From Roseobacter sp. SK209-2-6 (GTDB lineage Bacteria > Pseudomonadota > Alphaproteobacteria > Rhodobacterales > Rhodobacteraceae), in NCBI RefSeq assembly GCF_000169455.1, contig NZ_AAYC01000003.1, positions 286,921 through 350,920 of the forward strand: a DNA stretch of 64,000 nt. The letters are read 5' to 3'. Of this stretch, positions 26,283 through 34,197 are shown one piece after another (the stretch's first letter is position 1; every line of letters starts with the position of its first letter). The position numbers were made by a program, and so were the translations under genes. The notes under the pieces are model-generated. The model was given only the letters and a program-made list of their open reading frames with translations, made no database searches and was not told where the DNA came from.

Positions 26283-27796
26283 GTAAGCAGGCTTTCTCCG
26301 GTCATCTCTTCAGGTTTGGTCAGCCCCATCAGCTCTAGCAGAGTGGGGGCCAGATCCGCCAGACGTCCGTTGCGCAGTTTTGCACCCTCGGGCCCACCCA
26401 GCAGGGCAACGGGCACCAGATTGGTGGTATGAGCGGTATGAGCACCCCCGGTTTCTGGATCAACCATGACTTCGCAATTGCCGTGATCCGCAGTGACCAA
26501 CATGGCGCCACCGGCTTTCTCCAGAGCAGCCACCACCTGCTCGAGCCCCTGATCGACCGCCTCGCAGGCCTTGATCGCGGCCTGCAGATCCCCGGTATGA
26601 CCCACCATATCCGGGTTGGCATAATTGGTGACAATGAGGTCATAGCCCGCTTCGATCGCCTCGATGAATTTGCCGGTCACCTCGGGGGCCGACATTTCCG
26701 GCTGCAAATCATAAGTCGCCACCTTGGGCGACTTGGGCATAAAGCGGTCTTCGCCCTCCTCGGGCTGCTCCTTGCCGCCGTTGAGGAAGAAGGTCACATG
26801 CGGGTATTTCTCGGTCTCGGCCAGGCGGAACTGGGTTTTGCCCTGTTTCGCCACCCATTCGCCAAGAGTATTGACGATCTTCCGCTTGGGGTATGCGGTG
26901 GTCATATAGCTGCTGTGGCTTTCGGAGTATTCCACCATGCCCAGGAGGGCTGCAAGCGCGGGGCGCTTGCCGGTGTCAAACTCAGCAAATCCGGGCTCCC
27001 CGATGGCACGCAGGATCTCACGTGCCCGGTCGGCACGAAAGTTCAGACAGAAGAAACCATCGCCGTCCTTCAGGCCCTCATAGCCTTCAATCACCGAAGC
27101 GCTGATGAATTCGTCGCTTTCCGATTGGTTATAGGCATGGTCCACTGCATTGTGAGCATCGCGCACAAAGCGGCCCTCACCCTTGATCATGGCCCCATAG
27201 GCTTCGCTCACCCGCTCCCAGCGGTTGTCGCGATCCATGGCGAAATAGCGCCCAGTCACGGTGGCGATACGTGCGCCTTCGGGCAGTTTCTCGCTGAGCT
27301 CGGCAAAATAGCCAAAAGCCGATTTCGGCGCCACATCACGGCCATCGGTGACAGCATGCAGCCAGACCGGAACCCCCGCATCGGTAATGGCGCGGATGGC
27401 CGCCAGAATATGGGTGATATGGCCATGCACTCCGCCATCCGAAACAAGCCCCATCAGATGCGCGGCCCCTCCGGTTTCTTGCAGCTTTGCGATGAAGGCT
27501 TGCAGCGCCTCATTGCGGTAGAAAGAGCCATCTTCGATGGCAAGGTCGATCTGCCCCAGATCCATTGCCACCACTCGGCCTGCACCGATATTGGTATGAC
27601 CCACCTCAGAGTTCCCCATTTGCCCACTTGGCAGGCCTACATCCGGCCCATGGGTGATCAGTTCTGCCACCGGACAGGTCTTGGCGATCACATCCAGCGT
27701 TGGGGTCTGTGCCAGAAAGGGGGCGTTGGCTGCACCAGGTGCCGCGCTGCCCCAGCCATCAAGTATGCATAGGACAACAGGTTTCGGGCTGGTCAT
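26279..27796 (-). CDS. gpmI: 2,3-bisphosphoglycerate-independent phosphoglycerate mutase
   Basis: The 505-residue alkaline-phosphatase-superfamily enzyme interconverts 3- and 2-phosphoglycerate using two Mn ions. The N-terminal LCILDGWG, the phosphoserine loop MGNSEVGHTNIGAG, and the late metal motifs ANPDMVGHTGD and VTADHGNCE are all present, and length is normal. The ATG at 27794-27796 has a GGAG site 8 bases upstream; the track to 27817 adds a non-family leader. First gene of the gpmI-envC-ctpA operon. Confidence 0.97.
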   Translation of the reverse strand: MTSPKPVVLCILDGWGSAAPGAANAPFLAQTPTLDVIAKTCPVAELITHGPDVGLPSGQMGNSEVGHTNIGAGRVVAMDLGQIDLAIEDGSFYRNEALQAFIAKLQETGGAAHLMGLVSDGGVHGHITHILAAIRAITDAGVPVWLHAVTDGRDVAPKSAFGYFAELSEKLPEGARIATVTGRYFAMDRDNRWERVSEAYGAMIKGEGRFVRDAHNAVDHAYNQSESDEFISASVIEGYEGLKDGDGFFCLNFRADRAREILRAIGEPGFAEFDTGKRPALAALLGMVEYSESHSSYMTTAYPKRKIVNTLGEWVAKQGKTQFRLAETEKYPHVTFFLNGGKEQPEEGEDRFMPKSPKVATYDLQPEMSAPEVTGKFIEAIEAGYDLIVTNYANPDMVGHTGDLQAAIKACEAVDQGLEQVVAALEKAGGAMLVTADHGNCEVMVDPETGGAHTAHTTNLVPVALLGGPEGAKLRNGRLADLAPTLLELMGLTKPEEMTGESLLT

Positions 27797-28000
27797 ATCA
27801 GGGCTCCGCAGAAGCAATTTTTCAAGGCGTTACCGCCTTCTACCCTCTTGCACCACCGGGGTGAACCGTCATTCCTGCCACAGTTGGCGTTATCATGATG
27901 CGAAACCGCGCCAGAAGTGGCCTTTGCCCAGCTTTCTGCGCATTCTCTGATCGATAATCCGAAACCCATGGCGGATGCCGTAATACAGGTGGAACAGGCG

Positions 28001-28615
28001 ATGACCTTTGAACTCTGGCTGACCTTTGTCCTGGCCTATACCGTGATCTCGATCATTCCGGGCCCCAGTGTGATGATGGTGACGGGACAGGCCCTGTCAC
28101 ATGGCATGCGCGCCGCTGCCTTTTGCATCCTGGGTGAGCTGATCGGCGGCCTGTGGATAATCGCGCTTTCGCTTTTAGGGGTCGGGGCAATCCTCGCGGC
28201 CTCGGCCAACCTGTTCCAGGCGGTAAAATGGGCCGGGGTTCTTTATATGGCCTGGTTGGGCTGGCGTCAGTTGCGCGGTGCACACAAAGCATCCCACCTG
28301 TCTGAGCCACGCCAAGACATCGCCAGATCCAGCCTTCGCGCAGGCTTTCTGACCGCAATCCTGAACCCCAAAGCCCTGATCTTCTACGTCGCCTTCCTGT
28401 CCCAGTTCCTGAACCCCGGGGCCGATCTTCTGGGGCAATACCTTCTGGTCGCGGCAAGTTCCTCGGTGATTGTTGCGGGTGTTCTAGGCGCCTATGCGCT
28501 GTTGGCTGCGCGCCTGCGCCAGGGTTTCCAATCACCCGTGGCAAGGCGTCGTTTTGATCAGGCTGGCGGCAGTTGCCTCCTGGGAGGCAGCCTCTACATG
28601 GCTGTAGCCCGTTAG
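28001..28615 (+). CDS. LysE family translocator
   Basis: The 204-residue membrane protein has about six hydrophobic segments. The early motif IIPGPSVMMVTGQALSHGMRAA and the mid-protein LRAGFLTAILNPKALIFYVAFLSQF are diagnostic of LysE/RhtB exporters of amino acids and related compounds. The ATG at 28001 (MTFELWLTFVLAY) places the first helix correctly and has an AGGTGG site upstream. The substrate is not predictable. Confidence 0.88.
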   Translation: MTFELWLTFVLAYTVISIIPGPSVMMVTGQALSHGMRAAAFCILGELIGGLWIIALSLLGVGAILAASANLFQAVKWAGVLYMAWLGWRQLRGAHKASHLSEPRQDIARSSLRAGFLTAILNPKALIFYVAFLSQFLNPGADLLGQYLLVAASSSVIVAGVLGAYALLAARLRQGFQSPVARRRFDQAGGSCLLGGSLYMAVAR

Positions 28616-28767
28616 TCTGAACCGAGTGCTTCCAGGCTTGAAGCGGGAAACTTTCGAAAAGATCACAGCCATCGACTCGTCTGTGAATGGGCAGGAAACG
28701 GGTCGATCCCCATGGCCGTCGCGGGGGATAGAGTTTGGCAGAAACTCAGCGACGAAAAGGAAACGAC

Positions 28768-29232
28768 ATGACCCGCATTTGCGCCCTGCCTACTGAAGAG
28801 GTCCGAGCTCTACAAAACGGAGGAAAGGATGCTTATGGCAACCCTGTTGAGCGCAGCACCTCGCATGGAGGAGGTAACCCCTGCCGCCATTGCCTGACGT
28901 TTATCCCTGAAGGTGCCGAGATGTTGATCCTAGCCCATCGCCCTTTCCCCACGGCGCAGCCCTATGCGGAAACCGGGCCAATCTTTCTTTGTGCAGATCA
29001 CTGCGAACGGCATGAGGGAGAGGGCCTGCCGCAGGTGCTGACAACCCCGCCAGATTTTTTGATCAAGGGCTACAGCGCTGATGACCGGATCGTCTATGGC
29101 ACCGGCATTGTTATCCCTCAGTCAGAGATGATCGCCCGGGCCGAAGCCATTCTGGAGAATGACAAGGTGGCCTATGTCCATGTGCGCTCCTCCCGCAACA
29201 ATTGTTATCAGGCCCGGATCGACCGCAGCTGA
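28768..29232 (+). CDS. DUF1203 domain-containing protein
   Basis: This 154-residue cytosolic protein matches DUF1203 throughout: NPCRHCLTFIPEGAEMLILAHRPF, ETGPIFLCADHCERH and VRSSRNNCYQARI. A CxxC near residue 40 and further Cys/His residues might bind metal. AAAAGGA precedes the ATG at 28768. The function of the family is not established. Confidence 0.85.
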   Translation: MTRICALPTEEVRALQNGGKDAYGNPVERSTSHGGGNPCRHCLTFIPEGAEMLILAHRPFPTAQPYAETGPIFLCADHCERHEGEGLPQVLTTPPDFLIKGYSADDRIVYGTGIVIPQSEMIARAEAILENDKVAYVHVRSSRNNCYQARIDRS

Positions 29233-29241
29233 GGGTGAAAA

Positions 29242-29259
29242 TGTTTCGCGCGCGAAACA
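29242..29259. other. 18-base perfect palindrome
   Basis: TGTTTCGCGCGCGAAACA lies 10 bases after the DUF1203 stop and about 150 bases before the transglutaminase start. The following bases are not a T run, so a regulator operator or a weak hairpin end are both possible. Confidence 0.45.
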
Positions 29260-29407
29260 ATTTACCTGCCATTAGGAAAAGAAAACAAAAACCTATCCCA
29301 GCGTGCGCAGGCAACGGCGCACGCCATTCAAGAAACTGCTTGAAGCTCTAGCAGCTAGAGGCCGCATAACCCGATCTGACCCAGGAAACCCTTGTGAAAG
29401 ATCGTTC

Positions 29408-30244
29408 ATGACCATGCCCAACACGCTACTTCAGGCAAGTGCCCTGCTGAACTTCACCCATCCCGATTTAAAACGGCTCATCGCCCAGCGCGGCTGGCAC
29501 GACCTTTCGCCCCATGATCGCGTTGGGGCGGCCTATGACTTCACCCGCAATGAAATCGCTTTTGGCTACAACCAAGCGGATGACATTCCGGCCTCTCAGG
29601 TGCTGGCCGATGGCTATGGGCAATGCAACACCAAAGCGACGCTGCTGATGGCGCTCTTGCGGGCCCTCGATCTTCCTTGCCGCCTGCATGGCTTCACCAT
29701 TCACAAGGCACTGCAACGTGGCTTGGTGCCAGAGCTGGCCTATGCGATTGCTCCGGCGCGGATCCTGCATTCCTGGGTCGAGGTGCAGATCGGCGAGCAC
29801 TGGATCAAGCTGGAAGGCTTCATTCTGGATGAGCGTTTTCTGACAGCGCTGCAGCGCGCCTTCCCGCAGGTGAACGCGCTTTGTGCCTATGGGGCGGGCA
29901 CCGATTGCCTAGCAGATCCCGCTGTTGAATGGCGGGGGGAGGATACCTTTATCCAAGCAACGGGCATTGCCGAAGATCTAGGTCTCTGGGATACGCCTGA
30001 TGATTTCTATGCCCATCATCAGCAGGATTTCGGCCCAGTCAAAACCCTGCTCTATCGCTATGCCCTGCGTCATTGGATGAATGGACGGGTTCGAAACATT
30101 CGCCGGGGTTACGTGCCAGCAATTCCCGGCCTGCAGCAGCCCACCCGATCAGAGGGTCTCCGCTCTGAAACGAAATCTGACGCCCTAGGCGCTCTTGCAA
30201 ACCACAGTTCGCCACCGCACAGCCAAAAAGATACTTCGGGCTAA
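29408..30244 (+). CDS. Transglutaminase-like domain protein
   Basis: The 278-residue protein carries a transglutaminase-like cysteine protease core. The Cys is in DGYGQCNTKATLLMALLRALDLPCRLHGF, the His in ILHSWVEVQI, and the third acid in LEGFILDERF. No signal peptide is seen. The C-terminal 40 residues after GYVPAIPG are low complexity. Two close ATG codons (29408 and 29414) are possible starts. The substrate is unknown. It converges with the ABC ATPase gene. Confidence 0.8.
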   Translation: MTMPNTLLQASALLNFTHPDLKRLIAQRGWHDLSPHDRVGAAYDFTRNEIAFGYNQADDIPASQVLADGYGQCNTKATLLMALLRALDLPCRLHGFTIHKALQRGLVPELAYAIAPARILHSWVEVQIGEHWIKLEGFILDERFLTALQRAFPQVNALCAYGAGTDCLADPAVEWRGEDTFIQATGIAEDLGLWDTPDDFYAHHQQDFGPVKTLLYRYALRHWMNGRVRNIRRGYVPAIPGLQQPTRSEGLRSETKSDALGALANHSSPPHSQKDTSG

Positions 30245-30293
30245 AAATCTGCTCGTGCCAGCAAGGCCTGCGTCAGAAAGCCTGACCAGTGCC

Positions 30294-31223
30294 TCACCCA
30301 GATTTGGTCAAGGACAGAAAGACATCTTCCAGATCAGCTTCGTTGGTCTTGACGTCCCGAATGGAAATCCCGGCGGCGTGGACGGCGGCCAGAACCTCTT
30401 CGGCACTGGTCTGGTTGCTGTGGTAGCGCAGCAAAACCGCTCCATCATCGCGCAGCTCAGAGGTGAGGCCGGTGCCCTGTGGCAGGTCCACCACCGGTGA
30501 AGCGGGGTGTACCACCATGGATTTGGCATCCAGCCGACCCAGCAGATTTGCCGTGCTGTCGCGCACCACCAGCTCCCCTTGGTTGATGATGGCAATCTCA
30601 TCACACATCTCCTCGGCCTCTTCCAGGTAGTGGGTGGTGAGGATTATGGTCATGCCGTGCTGATTGAGCTTGCGGATATTGGCCCAGAGCATCTGCCGCA
30701 ACTCGATGTCCACCCCGGCTGTGGGTTCATCCAGGACCAGAATATGCGGGTGATGCACCAGCGCCTTGCCCAGCAAGAGCCGCCGCCGCATACCACCAGA
30801 AAGAGTGCGCGCATAGGCATGGGCCTTATCCGTCAGCCCCACCATCTCTAGGATCTCATCACTGCGCCGCGCCAATCTTGGCACCCCATAAAGACCCGCC
30901 TGAACCTCCAACGCTCCGCGCGGGGTGAAGAACGGGTCGAGGTTCAGCTCCTGCGGCATCACGCCAATCGAGGCACGGCTTTGACGAGGGTTTGCATCCT
31001 GATCAAAGCCCCAGATCGTCACTTTGCCAGAGGTCTTCTGCACCAGCCCCGCCAGGATATTGATCATGGTAGACTTGCCTGCGCCATTGGGCCCCAAGAG
31101 CCCAAAAACAGAACCGCGCGGAATTTCCAGATCCACACCATTCAGGGCCTGTTTCTCGGGCTGGCCTTTGCCGCCCTTGTAGGTTTTGCGCAATGCTTCG
31201 ATACGGATTGCCTGTTCTGTCAT
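30294..31223 (-). CDS. ABC transporter ATP-binding protein, DrrA/YadG type, orphan
   Basis: The 309-residue ATPase has Walker A GPNGAGKST, the signature LSGGMRRRL and Walker B LVLDEPTAGVD, followed by the H-loop TTHYLEEAEE. The C-terminal 90 residues form the extra domain seen in ABC-2-type exporters (drug, polysaccharide or unknown cargo). The expected membrane-spanning partner is absent on both sides: a transglutaminase gene converges downstream and a zinc-finger gene diverges upstream. Its permease must be elsewhere, or it works with a non-linked one. Confidence 0.9.
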   Translation of the reverse strand: MTEQAIRIEALRKTYKGGKGQPEKQALNGVDLEIPRGSVFGLLGPNGAGKSTMINILAGLVQKTSGKVTIWGFDQDANPRQSRASIGVMPQELNLDPFFTPRGALEVQAGLYGVPRLARRSDEILEMVGLTDKAHAYARTLSGGMRRRLLLGKALVHHPHILVLDEPTAGVDIELRQMLWANIRKLNQHGMTIILTTHYLEEAEEMCDEIAIINQGELVVRDSTANLLGRLDAKSMVVHPASPVVDLPQGTGLTSELRDDGAVLLRYHSNQTSAEEVLAAVHAAGISIRDVKTNEADLEDVFLSLTKSG

Positions 31224-31306
31224 CGCGGCTCTTGCCCCTGGTTTTTCCTTCGCCCATACAAGGGTTCAGAAATGCGCCTAGCCTAAAACCGAGAGGACTG
31301 CCAGCG

Positions 31307-31492
31307 ATGACCATCGAAGCGCCGGAAACCAAAATCGTAGAGAGCTATCGTGTTGCCTGCGATGGCAGCGAAGGTGCCTTGGGCCATCCGCGGGTCTACC
31401 TGCAGATCCCCGAAGGCGACGGCTTTGTCGAATGCCCCTATTGCGACTGCAAATACATCCACAAAGACTACGCAGACAAAGTGGCTGGGTGA
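31307..31492 (+). CDS. Small zinc-finger domain protein, NDUFS6/zf-CHCC type
   Basis: The 61-residue protein holds the CHCC zinc finger of mitochondrial complex I subunit NDUFS6: VACDGSEGALGHPRVYLQI supplies the first Cys and the His, and VECPYCDCKYIH the Cys pair. GAGAGGA precedes the ATG at 31307 by 9 bases. In alphaproteobacteria the protein is a complex I accessory subunit homologue. Its stop overlaps the GTG of the next gene. Confidence 0.85.
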   Translation: MTIEAPETKIVESYRVACDGSEGALGHPRVYLQIPEGDGFVECPYCDCKYIHKDYADKVAG

Positions 31493-32169
31493 TCTACGCG
31501 CTGGCCAGAGCACTGCGCTGGCCGGTCGGGCTACTCGCGGCCTACTTTCTAGCCGCCCTCCTCGGTGCCGTTCTACCTGCCGGGCAGGAAACCACGGCAC
31601 CCTGGGGTCGACCTTATCGGGTTCTACTAGCAGCTGGGCCGATACACTACGATTTTCTGATCCCTCTTGATGCGCCAACCAAGGCGTATTTCGCCCTTTT
31701 AGAGCCTGTTTTACCCGAGCTTAATCACAGTGAGGCTGCTTGGCTGGTTTTGGGCTGGGGCGCCAAAGACTTCTATACAACCAGCGGCGACTATGGCGAC
31801 ATCACACTCAAAGCCATCGGTCGGGGCCTCTTCGGCGACAGCTCCGTCCTTCGAGCAGATGTGCTTGGCAGGATTGATCCACATCTGGACCTGCCCGAAA
31901 TCGCCTTTAGCGAAGGGGAGTATGCGGCCTTTCTGAAGGCGTTGGATGCGAGCTTTGCACGCGGTTCTGATGGGGTAATCCAAGTTTTGCAACACCCCGG
32001 GTTGACCCAGAGTGATCGCTTCTTTGAGGCACGAGGGAGATTTCACCTGTTCCGCACCTGCAACACCTGGATTGCGCGCATGATCCGGGCCTCTGGCCGC
32101 CGATTTGGGCTCTGGACCCCGACGCCCTATTCCGTCACCCTATCCCACGCGCTGTACCTGGCAGATTAG
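31489..32169 (+). CDS. DUF2459 (TIGR02117) family protein
   Basis: This protein of 226 residues starts at GTG 31489, overlapping the previous stop (GTGA). A single N-terminal hydrophobic helix (about 8-30) suggests membrane anchoring with a periplasmic domain. The body contains HYDFLIPLD, WLVLGWGAKDFYTTSGDYGDITLKAIGRG and FRTCNTWIARMIRASG, characteristic of DUF2459. The Cys of FRTCNTW and His residues are suggestive of a papain-like fold. Function unknown. Confidence 0.8.
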   Translation: MIYALARALRWPVGLLAAYFLAALLGAVLPAGQETTAPWGRPYRVLLAAGPIHYDFLIPLDAPTKAYFALLEPVLPELNHSEAAWLVLGWGAKDFYTTSGDYGDITLKAIGRGLFGDSSVLRADVLGRIDPHLDLPEIAFSEGEYAAFLKALDASFARGSDGVIQVLQHPGLTQSDRFFEARGRFHLFRTCNTWIARMIRASGRRFGLWTPTPYSVTLSHALYLAD

Positions 32170-32211
32170 GCTCTAAATCGGGCGGTTCGAGCGAAATAGC
32201 AGAGGGCAACC

Positions 32212-32697
32212 ATGGCACATCTATTGATTGTCTATCACTCGCGCACTGGCGGCAGCCGCCAGATGGCGGAGGCTGCGGCGGATGCCGCGCGCGAGGAAAT
32301 CGAAGTTTCGCTACTAGCAGCCGCAGATGCCCAGCCAGCAGATTTGATTGCCGCCACTGGTTACATCTTCTGCGCGCCAGAGAACCTCGCCGCGCTGTCC
32401 GGCGAGATGAAAGAGTTCTTTGATCGTTGCTACTACCCTATTTTGGGGCAGATCGAAGGCCGTGCCTATGCGCAGATGATTTGCGCCGGATCTGATGGTT
32501 CGGGAGCGGCCAAACAACTGGCCCGCATCGCGACGGGTTGGCGCCTGAAAGAGGTTCAGGCACCGCTGATCCTCTGCACACATGCGCAGACACCCGAAGA
32601 CATTTTGGCAGAGAAAACCATTCCAGAAAACGGGTTGAAGCACTGCCGAGATCTGGGCCAAGCAATCGGCGCCGGACTGGCATTGGGAGTGTTCTAG
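32212..32697 (+). CDS. Flavodoxin family protein
   Basis: The 161-residue protein has the FMN phosphate-binding start LLIVYHSRTGGSRQMAEAA and a flavodoxin-like alternation of strands and helices, with IFCAPENLAALSGEMKEFFDRCYY in place of the second FMN loop. It is probably an FMN-dependent NAD(P)H oxidoreductase or electron carrier. AGAGGG precedes the ATG. Confidence 0.82.
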   Translation: MAHLLIVYHSRTGGSRQMAEAAADAAREEIEVSLLAAADAQPADLIAATGYIFCAPENLAALSGEMKEFFDRCYYPILGQIEGRAYAQMICAGSDGSGAAKQLARIATGWRLKEVQAPLILCTHAQTPEDILAEKTIPENGLKHCRDLGQAIGAGLALGVF

Positions 32698-32704
32698 GCC
32701 TGCC

Positions 32705-33142
32705 TCAAAGCGCCTCTCTAACGCAATCTATCATTTCAGTTCGATGCCGTTCTCTGTGCAGCACATATGGAAGGATTCGATGACCTGCCCAAAAGGACAT
32801 GCGCGCGCCATCTGAAAGGCGCGCCTTGCCCAGGACGGTGCCAGAGCCCTTGTGAAAATAGGAGTAGGAAATCTTGGCTTCCAACCCGTCAGAGCAGGTC
32901 AGTTCCGCTTTGCCCGTACCAATGAGGGTGCGCCACCAGCGCCCCTCACATTTTCGCCCGTTCTTGGATTGAGCTTGCACCGGGCCGCCGTCCTTTCCAT
33001 AGGCCCTGCCCACAAAGAAATCAGCGCCATCCTTGGTGCAGGCGACGATTGGAACACAATAATTGTTTCTCAGTTGGCAAGGTTCTTCGGCCCAGGATGG
33101 TACTGCAAAAAGGGACAACAACAGGACAAGGGAAATACGCAT
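32705..33142 (-). CDS. Hypothetical secreted protein
   Basis: A 145-residue protein with a clear signal peptide (MRISLVLLLSLFAVPSWAEE) and six cysteines in the mature part, likely disulfide-bonded in the periplasm. GRAYGKDGGPVQAQSKNGRKCEGRW and SYFHKGSGTVLGKARLSDG suggest a small beta-barrel. I recognise no functional family. It converges with the flavodoxin gene, 7 bases apart. Confidence 0.7.
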   Translation of the reverse strand: MRISLVLLLSLFAVPSWAEEPCQLRNNYCVPIVACTKDGADFFVGRAYGKDGGPVQAQSKNGRKCEGRWWRTLIGTGKAELTCSDGLEAKISYSYFHKGSGTVLGKARLSDGARMSFWAGHRILPYVLHRERHRTEMIDCVREAL

Positions 33143-33308
33143 CTAAAATTCTTTCGACAAACCTGCCTCAAGAAACGGGAAATTCGCGCGGTGTTAAAGA
33201 GCTTGTCCTCGATTTTCATAGAGCAGTTTCAAAAGGCGCCCAACGCCCGCCGAGGAGGCTGCTCGGCGAGCGGCATGGGTTTTCAGCGAGAAGACCTCTG
33301 AGAAAGTC

Positions 33309-34016
33309 TCAGATTTCGACCCGCACCTCATGCATCCACAGCTTGGCTGGGCGCGACAACATGAAGACCACCACATCTGCCAGATCCTCTGGCTCTGTGA
33401 AGATATGGTTCGGCACCTCTTCGCCTGCCTTGACAAACATGCCCGTGTTGGTGCCACTCTGATAGAGACCCGCAACGCGCACACCGCTCTCGGCCTCATC
33501 CTCTTTCAGCACATCGGTAAAACCACGCACACCGTATTTGGTCGCGGTATAGACCGACTGCCCCGCCTGTGCGACCACGCCTGACTTGGAAGAAACATTG
33601 AGGATTGCCGCCTCATCACGGCTGCGCAGGCGCGGAAGGACTGCTTTGGTCAGCTGCATCAAACCTGTGAGATTGGTCTGCACCGTGGCGATCAGCATCT
33701 CGTCAGAGATGGTGTCCAAGGGGCCCGCCTTGTGCCAGATCCCGGCATTGTTGACCAGAATATCGACCCCATCAAAATCCGCTTCGATCTCCGCCACAAC
33801 GGATTGGAGTGCTGCGGCATCGGTCATATCGGCAGAATACCCCCGCGCCTTTGCTGCGCCAAGTGTTCTGGCCTCTACAGCAACGGCAGATAGGCGGGCC
33901 TCGTTGCGGCCCAGAATGGCTAGGTTGCAGCCCTCTGCGGCGAGTTTCAAACAGATGTGACGCCCAATGCCATCGCTGCCACCTGTGACAATAACGGTTT
34001 TTCCCTGAAGCTGCAT
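33309..34016 (-). CDS. SDR family NAD(P)-dependent oxidoreductase
   Basis: This classical short-chain dehydrogenase has 235 residues: TGGSDGIG cofactor loop, NNAG, the catalytic Ser in LNVSSKSG and YTATK as the YxxxK motif. Its C-terminus (MLSRPAKLWMHEVRVEI) is typical of the YdfG-like branch. AGGA precedes the start by 8 bases. The substrate is unknown. It is divergent from polA. Confidence 0.9.
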   Translation of the reverse strand: MQLQGKTVIVTGGSDGIGRHICLKLAAEGCNLAILGRNEARLSAVAVEARTLGAAKARGYSADMTDAAALQSVVAEIEADFDGVDILVNNAGIWHKAGPLDTISDEMLIATVQTNLTGLMQLTKAVLPRLRSRDEAAILNVSSKSGVVAQAGQSVYTATKYGVRGFTDVLKEDEAESGVRVAGLYQSGTNTGMFVKAGEEVPNHIFTEPEDLADVVVFMLSRPAKLWMHEVRVEI

Positions 34017-34197
34017 TTGACCCGTCCTGTTCCAAAAAATCAGAAGACCCCGGATCTATCACAGTCAATCAGCCCCGAGAACCTGAAACCACGCGCGCCG
34101 TGGCAAAGACCTGGAAACGTAATTGCCCTTCGCCCCCGGATCACCGATAACCGGGGAAACAGAACGGAAACAAATTCCCAAGGGAGCGCGACGGGCC

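Noticed and set aside
26429..27772. 447-codon plus-strand frame opposite gpmI
   Set aside because: The gpmI catalytic motifs fix the coding strand.
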